Source: Treponema sp.
GTDB lineage: Bacteria; Spirochaetota; Spirochaetia; Treponematales; Breznakiellaceae
NCBI GenBank assembly: GCA_031267115.1
Contig: JAIRZS010000186.1
Location: 1-8,559 of the forward strand
Direction of reading: 5' to 3'
Length of the DNA: 8,559 nucleotides
Position 1 is the first letter of the stretch, and each line of letters opens with the position of its first letter. Below are positions 1-5,356 of the stretch, piece after piece. The notes beneath the pieces were generated by a model, which saw only the letters and a program-made list of their open reading frames with translations, made no database searches and was not told where the DNA came from. Both the position numbers and the translations under genes were made by a program.

Positions 1-117
1 AAAGGGGACCTGTCCCTGGAAGTTTCCGGGGGAATCTTCGCCGGGGACAGGGACGGCGAGCTGGGCCAGTACCGGGACAATTATTTTATAAAAACCCTGC
101 TGAGCTATTCTTTTTAA
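1..117 (+). CDS. C-terminal end of a probable outer-membrane beta-barrel protein (partial)
   Basis: The frame is open from the window edge to TAA at 115-117 and gives 38 residues. The protein ends YFIKTLLSYSF. A terminal Phe with hydrophobic residues at -3 (Tyr), -5 (Leu) and -9 (Ile) is the usual C-terminal signature of a last barrel strand, recognised by the outer-membrane assembly (Bam) machinery. The preceding part is Gly- and Asp-rich and could be a loop between the last two strands. The start lies outside the window, so family and function cannot be named. The gene converges on gltX across a 160-base gap. The reading is open and in good codon style, but 38 residues are few, and a soluble protein ending by chance in Phe cannot be excluded. 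Confidence 0.5.
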   Translation, partial: KGDLSLEVSGGIFAGDRDGELGQYRDNYFIKTLLSYSF

Positions 118-120
118 CGG

Positions 121-143
121 ATTGGTTGGGTTAAACCACCAAT
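121..143 (+). other. Small hairpin just after the first stop codon
   Basis: ATTGGT (121-126) is complementary to ACCAAT (138-143). GG (128-129) can also pair with CC (136-137) across one bulged T. This gives about 8 bp around a GTTAAA loop, beginning 3 bases after the stop codon at 117. No T-run follows, so it is not a clear intrinsic terminator. It could be a weak terminator or a 3'-end stabiliser, and it may be chance. Confidence 0.25.
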
Positions 144-167
144 ATGACGAATTAAAGAAAATTAAAG

Positions 168-263
168 AAGAAATCACCACGAAGTCGAAAAAGTAAGAAA
201 AAGGAGTTTTTTAGCCTTACTTCTTCCACTTATTTTACTTATTCGACTTTGCGGTAAAATCTT
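168..263. repeat. 96-base imperfect palindrome between convergent genes
   Basis: The sequence is centred near 215.5. The core arms 182-196 (AAGTCGAAAAAGTAA) and 235-249 (TTACTTATTCGACTT) match at 14 of 15 positions as inverted repeats. The outer parts (168-187 against 244-263) match at 15 of 20. The right side holds a second imperfect copy at 216-231 (CTTACTTCTTCCACTT), which also pairs with the left arm, exactly over AAGTAAG (191-197) with CTTACTT (216-222). Two alternative hairpins are therefore possible. The block is AT-rich, unlike the genes beside it. Its place between two 3' ends suggests a bidirectional terminator, or a small dispersed palindromic repeat that landed where it does no harm. 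This is the main content of the 160-base gap at 118-277. Confidence 0.6.
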
Positions 264-277
264 CCAAAACATATCTT

Positions 278-1816
278 TTAGCAGGCCCCGTCCCGGCCTT
301 CCAGTTTCGCGAGCGCCCGGTCTATACGGGCCAGGCTCCTTTCCGCGCCCAGAAGCCGCAGCGAGCCGAACAGGGGCGGGCTTACCCGGGCACCGGTGAC
401 GGCCACCCGCAGGGGCATCATAAGGTCGCCCAGCTTCACCGCCTCTTGCCCGGCCTTTGCCTTGACCAGCGCTTCCGCTTCCTCGTCATTGCCTGCGGCC
501 AGCCGGGCGGTTATTTCCCGGCGAAGCCGGAGCAGTTTTACCGCCGCGCCAAGATCCGCCTTTTTGGGGAAAAATTCTTCCGCGGCCGGGATTTCCGGTT
601 CGCTGAAAAGGTAGCGGAGTTTTTCCGGGGCCTCGTGGAGAAAGGCAAGCCGCTCCCTTACCAGGGGCATAGCCGCCGTGTAAAGGGCCCTCTGGCAGGC
701 GTCCGGCCCGGCCCCGGGCGTCCCGAAAAGCCCCGCGCTTACAGCGTGGGGAAGGGTCAGGCCGGCAAGTTCTTCGTCGCTTTTCATGCGTATATACTGG
801 CCGTTGTACCATTCCAGTTTTTTGTAGTCAAAAACCGCCGGCGCCTTGTTGAGCTTTTCCAGGCTAAAGCGCCGCGACAGTTCTTCCAGCGCGTACAGAT
901 CTTTTCCCTCCTCGTAGGAAGCCCCGAGGAGCGCCACATAGTTGATCAGCGCCTCGGGAAGATACCCCTGGCGGCGGAACTCGTCCACGCTGGTAGCGCC
1001 GTGGCGCTTGCTGAGCTTTTTCCCGTCCTGGCCCATGACCATGGGCAGGTGGCAGAAAACCGGATGCTCCCAGCCGAAGGCCCGGTAGAGTATCACGTGG
1101 AGCGGGGTTGAGGGAAGCCATTCCTGGGCGCGGAGCACATGGGTAATCCCCATAAGGTGATCGTCAACGACATTCGCCAGATGGTAGGTAGGAAAGCCGT
1201 CGGATTTAAGCAGCACCGGATCGGGGTTAATGTCTTCGTTTTTCCATTCAATACCGCCCAGAAGGCTGTCCGTAAAAACAGTGGCCGGCCCCGGCCCCCC
1301 GTCTTCGCCCAGGGGAATCTTAAGCCTTATAGTACAGCTTTCCCCGGCGGCGGCCCGGCGGCGGCCCTCTTCAACAGGTATACCGCGGCAGTGCCGGTCA
1401 TAGCCCGATTCTCGGGAAGCCCCGCCTCCCTTCGCGCGCGCCTCCTCCCGTTCTTTGCGGACATTCTCAAGCCGTTCCGCGCTGCAAAAGCAGTAATAAG
1501 CCTCCCCCCTCGCAAGCAGTTCTTCGGCGTACTTTCCGTACAGAGCGGAACGCTCGGACTGGACATAGGGGGCCGACGGCCCGCCGGTATCAGGGCCCTC
1601 GTCCCAGCGGAAACCCAGCCACGCAAAGGTGTCGTAGAGATTTTGCACAAAGGATTCATCCGACCGGGCGCGGTCCGTGTCTTCCAGGCGCAGGATGAAT
1701 TTGCCGTTCATGGAGCGGGCAAAGAGGTAGTTGAAAAGGGCGGTTCTTACCCCGCCTATATGCTGCAGCCCGGTAGGGGAGGGCGCGTATCTGACTCGTA
1801 CTTCCATAGCCGCCAT
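278..1816 (-). CDS. gltX: Glutamyl-tRNA synthetase
   Basis: This cytoplasmic enzyme attaches glutamate to tRNA(Glu), and in many bacteria without GlnRS also to tRNA(Gln) for later amidation. The 512 residues match the family length. The class I signature is APSPTGLQHIGG at residues 11-22, and the KMSKS-type loop is KLSKR at 267-271. A zinc-knuckle-like set is seen at C109, C111 and C143, the last in YDRHCR. The C-terminal third is the helical anticodon-binding region. The gene is transcribed away from the pst run and stands alone here. The ATG at 1816 has GAAAGG 5 bases upstream (1822-1827). An in-frame ATG at 1807 gives a protein starting MEVRVRY, closer to the usual N-terminus, so the start is uncertain by three codons. 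Whether it charges tRNA(Gln) cannot be read from the sequence. Confidence 0.97.
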   Translation of the reverse strand: MAAMEVRVRYAPSPTGLQHIGGVRTALFNYLFARSMNGKFILRLEDTDRARSDESFVQNLYDTFAWLGFRWDEGPDTGGPSAPYVQSERSALYGKYAEELLARGEAYYCFCSAERLENVRKEREEARAKGGGASRESGYDRHCRGIPVEEGRRRAAAGESCTIRLKIPLGEDGGPGPATVFTDSLLGGIEWKNEDINPDPVLLKSDGFPTYHLANVVDDHLMGITHVLRAQEWLPSTPLHVILYRAFGWEHPVFCHLPMVMGQDGKKLSKRHGATSVDEFRRQGYLPEALINYVALLGASYEEGKDLYALEELSRRFSLEKLNKAPAVFDYKKLEWYNGQYIRMKSDEELAGLTLPHAVSAGLFGTPGAGPDACQRALYTAAMPLVRERLAFLHEAPEKLRYLFSEPEIPAAEEFFPKKADLGAAVKLLRLRREITARLAAGNDEEAEALVKAKAGQEAVKLGDLMMPLRVAVTGARVSPPLFGSLRLLGAERSLARIDRALAKLEGRDGAC

Positions 1817-1844
1817 GATAACCTTTCGCCGCGCGGGTTGTCAA
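1815..1844 (-). promoter_or_regulatory. Possible gltX promoter overlapping its first start codon
   Basis: On the - strand there is a perfect TTGACA (1844 down to 1839), an 18-base spacer and TATCAT (1820 down to 1815), one mismatch from TATAAT. Transcription would begin near 1808, almost exactly at the second in-frame ATG (1807). This would give a nearly leaderless mRNA and would exclude the ATG at 1816. It competes with the GAAAGG-plus-ATG 1816 reading; both cannot be the main route. Confidence 0.3.
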
Positions 1845-1847
1845 TTT

Positions 1848-1884
1848 GGGCGCATCCGGCCCTGCGGCGCGGGCGGATGCGCCC
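1848..1884. other. Strong GC hairpin in the gltX-pstS control region
   Basis: GGGCGCATCCG (1848-1858) and CGGATGCGCCC (1874-1884) are a perfect 11-bp inverted repeat. CCC (1860-1862) with GGG (1871-1873) can extend the stem past one bulged G. The loop is 8 bases. No T-run follows on either strand, so it is not an ordinary intrinsic terminator. If gltX is transcribed from the AT-rich stretch beyond 1885, the hairpin lies in its 5' leader. Otherwise it separates the two divergent promoters. No riboswitch or T-box features are visible. Confidence 0.6.
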
Positions 1885-1898
1885 TGAATCTTCCAAAC

Positions 1899-1915
1899 TT
1901 TACACAAATTTGACA
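1899..1915 (+). promoter_or_regulatory. Candidate PHO box (binding site of the phosphate response regulator)
   Basis: TTTACA (1899-1904) and TTGACA (1910-1915) are direct repeats with an 11-base period. This is the arrangement of PHO boxes bound by PhoB/PhoP-type regulators; the Bacillus PhoP half-site is TT[ACT]A[CT]A. The first half fits that pattern and the second differs at one position. A third TTGACA starts at 1933, 23 bases further, close to two more periods. The operon encodes such a regulator, so self-control is plausible. The repeats are short and in AT-rich DNA, so this is an inference. Confidence 0.35.
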
Positions 1916-1932
1916 ATGCCCGGGTAACGGAT

Positions 1933-1962
1933 TTGACATTCCGCCTTTAACTTGGTTTTAGA
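1933..1962 (+). promoter_or_regulatory. Possible pstS promoter
   Basis: TTGACA at 1933-1938 is a perfect -35 box. At 17-18 bases spacing the -10 region would be TTTTAG or TTTAGA (1956-1962), a poor match to TATAAT. A weak -10 is common in promoters that need an activator, which fits phosphate control. The -10 region falls inside the 1952-1974 inverted repeat. The boundary is uncertain. Confidence 0.3.
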
Positions 1963-1974
1963 AACTAAAACCAA
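1952..1974. promoter_or_regulatory. Perfect 10-bp inverted repeat before the pstS ribosome binding site
   Basis: TTGGTTTTAG (1952-1961), a 3-base AAA spacer and CTAAAACCAA (1965-1974) form a perfect inverted repeat ending one base before the GGAGG at 1976-1980. As DNA it has the symmetry of an operator for a dimeric regulator, placed over the likely -10 and transcription start. As RNA, if transcribed, it would be a hairpin abutting the ribosome binding site. The sequence alone does not decide between these roles. Confidence 0.55.
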
Positions 1975-1975
1975 T

Positions 1976-1980
1976 GGAGG
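1976..1980 (+). promoter_or_regulatory. pstS ribosome binding site
   Basis: GGAGG lies 7 bases before the ATG at 1988 and only one base before the in-frame ATG at 1982. The spacing selects 1988, which also begins a classic signal peptide (MNLKK). The further upstream ATG at 1952 would put the inverted repeat inside the coding sequence and is not supported. Confidence 0.8.
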
Positions 1981-1987
1981 AATGTTT

Positions 1988-2845
1988 ATGAACTTGAAAA
2001 AGTTTGCAGGGCTGGCACTGATCGCGCTGATTTCAGTGCCTGTATTCGCGGGCGGGAAAAGAGACGCGGGCGCTTCGGCGGGCATTATCGTGATGTCACG
2101 CGAGGACGGTTCGGGGACGAGGAGCGCGTTTACGGAACTGTTCGATGTTCTTGACGCGGACCGGAAGGACGCTATAACCCTGGCGGCGGAAATTACCAAC
2201 AATACCGCTGTTATGATGACTTCTGTTGCGGGCGAAAGAAACGCGATAGGTTACATCTCCCTGGGTTCCCTTAACGACACGGTGAAGGCGCTTTCGATAG
2301 ACGGCGTTACGCCGAGCGCGGGGACTGCGGCGAGCGGGGAATACAAGATTACCCGTCCCTTCTACGTTGTCACCAAAGGGGAGGTGAAAGCCCCTGCGCG
2401 GGATTTTATGGGCTTTATCATGAGCCGCGACGGGCAGAACGTGGTCGAGTCGAACGGCTATGTCCGCAGGGAGGATACGGGCGTCTTTGTCAGCGCTATA
2501 CCTTCCGGCAGGGTTGTTGTCGCCGGTTCCTCGTCGGTGACGCCGGTGATGGAAAAACTCAAGGAAGCTTACGAGAAGATCAACCCCGGCGCCAACATCG
2601 AGATACAGCAGAGTGATTCTTCTACGGGCATGAACGCCGCTATCGACGGGATCTGCGACATCGGCATGGCTTCGCGGGAACTGAGGAGCAGCGAGATAGA
2701 AAAGGGCCTTTCCGGCACGGTTATCGCGATTGACGGCATTGCCGTTATTGTCAACAAGGCGAACCCCCTGGGCGGCCTGAGCAGGGACCAGGTGAAGGCG
2801 ATCTATCTTGGCCAGGCCGGGACCTGGGACGCTGTATCCAGGTAG
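1988..2845 (+). CDS. pstS: Periplasmic phosphate-binding protein, halves in circularly permuted order
   Basis: This is the substrate-binding subunit of the Pst phosphate ABC importer (PBP_like_2 type). It has 285 residues. The signal peptide is residues 1-21 (KK, hydrophobic core, VFA before GG), with no lipobox Cys. Canonical members run GSTSVTP, then SREL, then VIALDGIAVIVN, then a Trp motif near ITNW, then SREEGSGTR, AIGYISLG and a C-terminal GYVP. Here the order is SREDGSGTR (37-45), AIGYISLG, RPFYVVTKGE and GYV (157-159). A linker of about 15 residues follows, then GSSSVTP (180-186), SDSSTG (209-214), DIGMASREL (224-232), AIDGIAVIV and a stop just after GTWDAVSR. Each half is present once and intact, including the Arg, Ser, Gly and Thr of RxxGSGT and the Asp of DIG. 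A working permuted protein is inferred. It is the first gene of the pst run. Confidence 0.9.
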   Translation: MNLKKFAGLALIALISVPVFAGGKRDAGASAGIIVMSREDGSGTRSAFTELFDVLDADRKDAITLAAEITNNTAVMMTSVAGERNAIGYISLGSLNDTVKALSIDGVTPSAGTAASGEYKITRPFYVVTKGEVKAPARDFMGFIMSRDGQNVVESNGYVRREDTGVFVSAIPSGRVVVAGSSSVTPVMEKLKEAYEKINPGANIEIQQSDSSTGMNAAIDGICDIGMASRELRSSEIEKGLSGTVIAIDGIAVIVNKANPLGGLSRDQVKAIYLGQAGTWDAVSR

Positions 2846-2859
2846 CTGTTGTCCAGGTA
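2831..2859 (+). repeat. Short imperfect tandem duplication over the pstS stop codon
   Basis: GCTGTATCCAGGTA (2831-2844) is followed at once by GCTGTTGTCCAGGTA (2845-2859). The units are the same apart from a TA/TTG difference. The stop TAG (2843-2845) sits at the junction, and the second unit supplies an in-frame backup TAA (2858-2860). The copy also contains the AGG nearest to the pstC start. It lies at the truncated end of the permuted pstS. Confidence 0.6.
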
Positions 2860-2867
2860 AAAGTCGG

Positions 2868-3710
2868 ATGAAAGAAAAAATACTGCGCGGTATCTTTACG
2901 GCGGCGGCCTGCGTGTGCATTACCTGCGTTATCCTGATATGCCTGTTCCTGTTTGTCAACGGGATTCCGACTATCGGGAAGATCGGCCCCGGGGCTTTCC
3001 TCCTGGGCAGGACCTGGAAGCCGGGAAGCGATCTGTTCGGCATAGCGCCGATGATACTGGGCAGTATTTATGTTACCGCGGGGGCGGTGGTTTTCGGCGT
3101 GCCGCTGGGCGTGTTTACGGCTGTCTTTATGGCGAAATTCTGCGGGGCCCGTTTGTACGCCTTCCTTTCGCCGGCTGTGGGGCTGCTCGCGGGAATCCCG
3201 TCGATCATTTACGGGTTCTTCGGGCTTGTGGTTATGGTTCCCGCCCTCCGCCTGCTCTTCGGCGGCAGCGGGAAAAGCCTGCTGACCGCCTCCCTGCTCC
3301 TCGCCTTTATGATTCTTCCTACTATTATTAGTATATCCGAGGCGTCTATCCGGGCCGTGCCGGAAACTTACCACGAAGGGGCTCTGGCCCTGGGGGCGAC
3401 CCATGAGCAGGCGGTCTTTTTTGTCGTCCTCCCCGCGGCAAGGCAGGGGATAATGGCGGGGGTGGTCCTTGGCATAGGGCGGGCGATAGGGGAAACTATG
3501 GCGGTTATCATGGTCGCCGGGAACCAGGCGGTAATTCCCGGCAGCCTCTTCCGGGGGCTGCGCACCCTTACCGCGAACATAGTACTGGAAATGGGCTATG
3601 CCGCGGAACTCCACCGCGAGGCGCTTATATCGACGGCGGTTGTCCTTTTTGTCTTTATACTGGCTATCAATGTGCTTTTATCCCTTAGCAAAAGGAAGGC
3701 GGAAGGATGA
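2868..3710 (+). CDS. pstC: Phosphate ABC transporter permease PstC
   Basis: This inner-membrane subunit pairs with PstA to form the phosphate channel. It has 280 residues, somewhat shorter than E. coli PstC. About six membrane segments are visible, the first at about residues 7-31 (VCITCVILICLFLFV). Family motifs are GIPSIIYGFFGLVV and the cytoplasmic coupling loop EGALALGATHEQAVF, starting at E170, which docks onto PstB; GIGRAIGETMAV follows. The ATG at 2868 was chosen because it begins MKEK directly before the first membrane segment. An in-frame ATG at 2808 would overlap pstS by 38 bases and add a Pro/Gly/Cys-rich extension with no supporting site. The ribosome binding site is weak (AGG at 2855-2857), so translation may depend partly on ribosomes finishing pstS 22 bases earlier. 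It overlaps pstA by 4 bases (ATGA). Confidence 0.95.
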   Translation: MKEKILRGIFTAAACVCITCVILICLFLFVNGIPTIGKIGPGAFLLGRTWKPGSDLFGIAPMILGSIYVTAGAVVFGVPLGVFTAVFMAKFCGARLYAFLSPAVGLLAGIPSIIYGFFGLVVMVPALRLLFGGSGKSLLTASLLLAFMILPTIISISEASIRAVPETYHEGALALGATHEQAVFFVVLPAARQGIMAGVVLGIGRAIGETMAVIMVAGNQAVIPGSLFRGLRTLTANIVLEMGYAAELHREALISTAVVLFVFILAINVLLSLSKRKAEG

Positions 3711-4573
3711 GCCGGGTACGGCATTCGCGGCATTACCGGGGCCGGCCCCTGTCGCTTGTCCTCAGATTATTGATGACGGCGTCGGCGGGGATTGTCATTG
3801 CCCTTATTGTTTTTCTGTTTGGATATATACTGGTAAAGGGCGTCCCCAGCCTTTCGCTTGATCTGTTTTCTTTTAAATATACAAGCGAGAATGTTTCCCT
3901 TTTTCCCGCGCTGGTAAATACTGTTGTCATTACGCTCGCCGCCCTGCTTGCCGCGGTGCCTGTGGGTATCTGCGCGGCTATCTGGCTTGCGGAATATTCC
4001 CGGCGCGGGAGCAGGCTAATCCTTGTAGTGCGGCTCGCGGCCGAAACGCTTGCGGGCATCCCTTCCATAATCTACGGGCTTTTCGGCATGCTCCTTTTTG
4101 TTATTTTTCTGGGGTGGGGGTATTCGCTTCTCGCGGGCGCCTTTACCCTGGCGATCATGGTGCTGCCGGTTATTATGAGGACGACGGAAAACGCGCTGCT
4201 TTCGGTCCCCGATTCCTGGCGGGAAGGCAGTTTTGCCCTTGGCGCGGGCAAGCTGAGGACTATTTTTTCCATTGTGCTGCCTGCGGCTATGCCGGGGATA
4301 CTTTCGGGGGTGATCCTCTCCATAGGCCGTATCGTGGGCGAAACGGCGGCGCTGATCTTTACCGCCGGGACAGTGGCCAAAATGCCGGACAGCCCCTTCG
4401 CCTCGGCGCGGACTCTGGCGGTCCACATGTACAGCCTTTCCAGCGAGGGTTTCCATATAAAGCAGTCCTACGCGACGGCGGTGGTGCTTCTTGTCCTGGT
4501 TGTGGGGATAAACGCCCTTGCGGGCATGGGGGCAAAAAAAATAGGAGGCAGGGCGGTTTCAAACCAGGATTAG
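3707..4573 (+). CDS. pstA: Phosphate ABC transporter permease PstA
   Basis: This is the second channel subunit of the phosphate importer, in the inner membrane. Its 288 residues are near the usual family length. A basic N-terminus (MSRVRHSRHYRGR) precedes the first membrane segment at about 21-45. The PstA/PstC motif GIPSIIYGLFGMLLF is present. The coupling loop EGSFALGAGKLRT starts at E173, followed by VLPAAMPGIL and GRIVGETAALIFTAGT, which is PstA-like. The start codon overlaps the pstC stop as ATGA (3707-3710), with AAGGA- and GGAAGG-type sequences just upstream, so the two permeases are translationally coupled, as expected for equal amounts. The stop codon (4571-4573) lies in the loop of a hairpin at 4552-4586. 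Confidence 0.96.
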   Translation: MSRVRHSRHYRGRPLSLVLRLLMTASAGIVIALIVFLFGYILVKGVPSLSLDLFSFKYTSENVSLFPALVNTVVITLAALLAAVPVGICAAIWLAEYSRRGSRLILVVRLAAETLAGIPSIIYGLFGMLLFVIFLGWGYSLLAGAFTLAIMVLPVIMRTTENALLSVPDSWREGSFALGAGKLRTIFSIVLPAAMPGILSGVILSIGRIVGETAALIFTAGTVAKMPDSPFASARTLAVHMYSLSSEGFHIKQSYATAVVLLVLVVGINALAGMGAKKIGGRAVSNQD

Positions 4574-4586
4574 TTTTGAAACTGCC
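4552..4586 (+). other. Hairpin spanning the pstA stop codon
   Basis: GGCGGTTTCAAA (4552-4563) pairs with TTTGAAACTGCC (4575-4586) as a 12-bp stem with one G-T pair. The loop is 11 bases and contains the TAG stop of pstA. No T-run follows, so it should not terminate transcription fully. It is the notable intercistronic structure within the otherwise overlapping stretch from pstC to the kinase, leaving a 33-base gap before pstB. Possible roles are an mRNA cleavage or stability point, or partial attenuation that sets PstB, PhoU and regulator levels below the permeases. Confidence 0.6.
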
Positions 4587-4606
4587 GGATACAAACCGGG
4601 GTATAT

Positions 4607-5356
4607 ATGGACAAAATCAATATAACGGAACTGCAACTGTATTACGGCGCGTACCAGGCCTTGAAAAATGTCAATCTTGCAATATCCGAAAACGAGATAA
4701 CCGCGTTTATCGGGCCTTCCGGCTGCGGCAAATCGACGCTGCTTAAAACCATTAACCGGATGAACGATCTGATTGCGGAGTGCCGGATTGACGGGACCGT
4801 GCTTCTTGACGGGGAAAACATATACAGCGGCATGGACGTGACTCTGCTGCGGAAACGGGTCGGCATGGTTTTCCAGAAGCCCAACCCCTTCCCCATAAGC
4901 GTTTACGACAACATTGCCTTTGGCCCGCGCACCCATGGCGTAAAGTCCAGGGTAAAACTGGACGAAATAGTCGAACAGTCTTTGCAGTCTGCGGCTATAT
5001 GGGACGAGGTAAAGGACAGGCTGAAGAAAAACGCGCTGTCCCTTTCGGGCGGCCAGCAGCAGCGGCTCTGCATCGCGCGGGCGCTCGCGGTCAGCCCCGA
5101 GGTCCTGCTCATGGACGAACCTACAAGCGCCCTGGACCCCATATCCACATCGAAGATCGAAGATCTTGCGGCTGAACTCAAAAAGCGTTATACTATTGTT
5201 ATCGTTACCCATAATATGCAGCAGGCCGCCCGGATTTCCGATAAAACCGCTTTTTTCCTCCATGGCGAAATAGTCGAATTCAATTTGACCGAATCGATTT
5301 TTTCCATGCCCAGGGACAAGCGCACCGAGGATTATATTACAGGGAGATTTGGCTAA
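4607..5356 (+). CDS. pstB: Phosphate ABC transporter ATPase PstB
   Basis: This ABC ATPase powers phosphate import and docks on the cytoplasmic loops of PstC and PstA. It has 249 residues, the usual length. Visible motifs are Walker A GPSGCGKST (36-44), the Q-loop VFQKPNPFP with Q90 (a PstB hallmark), the signature LSGGQQQR beginning at L146, Walker B LLMDEP with D170 and catalytic E171, the D-loop SALDP, and the switch His H202 in VTHNMQQA. All catalytic residues are present. Ahead of ATG 4607 is only GGGG (4598-4601) at 5 bases. The stop overlaps the phoU start by one base (TAATG), with GGGAG (5342-5346) serving phoU. Confidence 0.98.
   Translation: MDKINITELQLYYGAYQALKNVNLAISENEITAFIGPSGCGKSTLLKTINRMNDLIAECRIDGTVLLDGENIYSGMDVTLLRKRVGMVFQKPNPFPISVYDNIAFGPRTHGVKSRVKLDEIVEQSLQSAAIWDEVKDRLKKNALSLSGGQQQRLCIARALAVSPEVLLMDEPTSALDPISTSKIEDLAAELKKRYTIVIVTHNMQQAARISDKTAFFLHGEIVEFNLTESIFSMPRDKRTEDYITGRFG

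Noticed and set aside
446..1927. Two long open + strand frames (446-1111 and 1139-1927) opposite gltX
   Set aside because: They are antisense to a gene with full family motifs, have no ribosome binding sites or recognisable domains, and arise from high GC and codon bias.
1817..1987. T-box or riboswitch in front of gltX or pstS
   Set aside because: The hairpins lack T-box elements, a terminator/antiterminator pair and any known aptamer core.
1988..2845. pstS as a pseudogene or two frameshifted fragments
   Set aside because: A single frame holds both halves once each, with a signal peptide and all binding motifs. The bases after the stop do not encode the missing continuation in any frame, so permutation fits better than decay.
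2808..2867. Upstream start for pstC at 2808
   Set aside because: It would overlap pstS by 38 bases and add a Pro/Gly/Cys-rich extension without a ribosome binding site; ATG 2868 gives a normal PstC N-terminus.
2096..3043. 315-codon open frame on the - strand opposite pstS and pstC
   Set aside because: It runs across two genuine genes, is rich in Arg, His and Pro as shadow frames are, and shows no family features.
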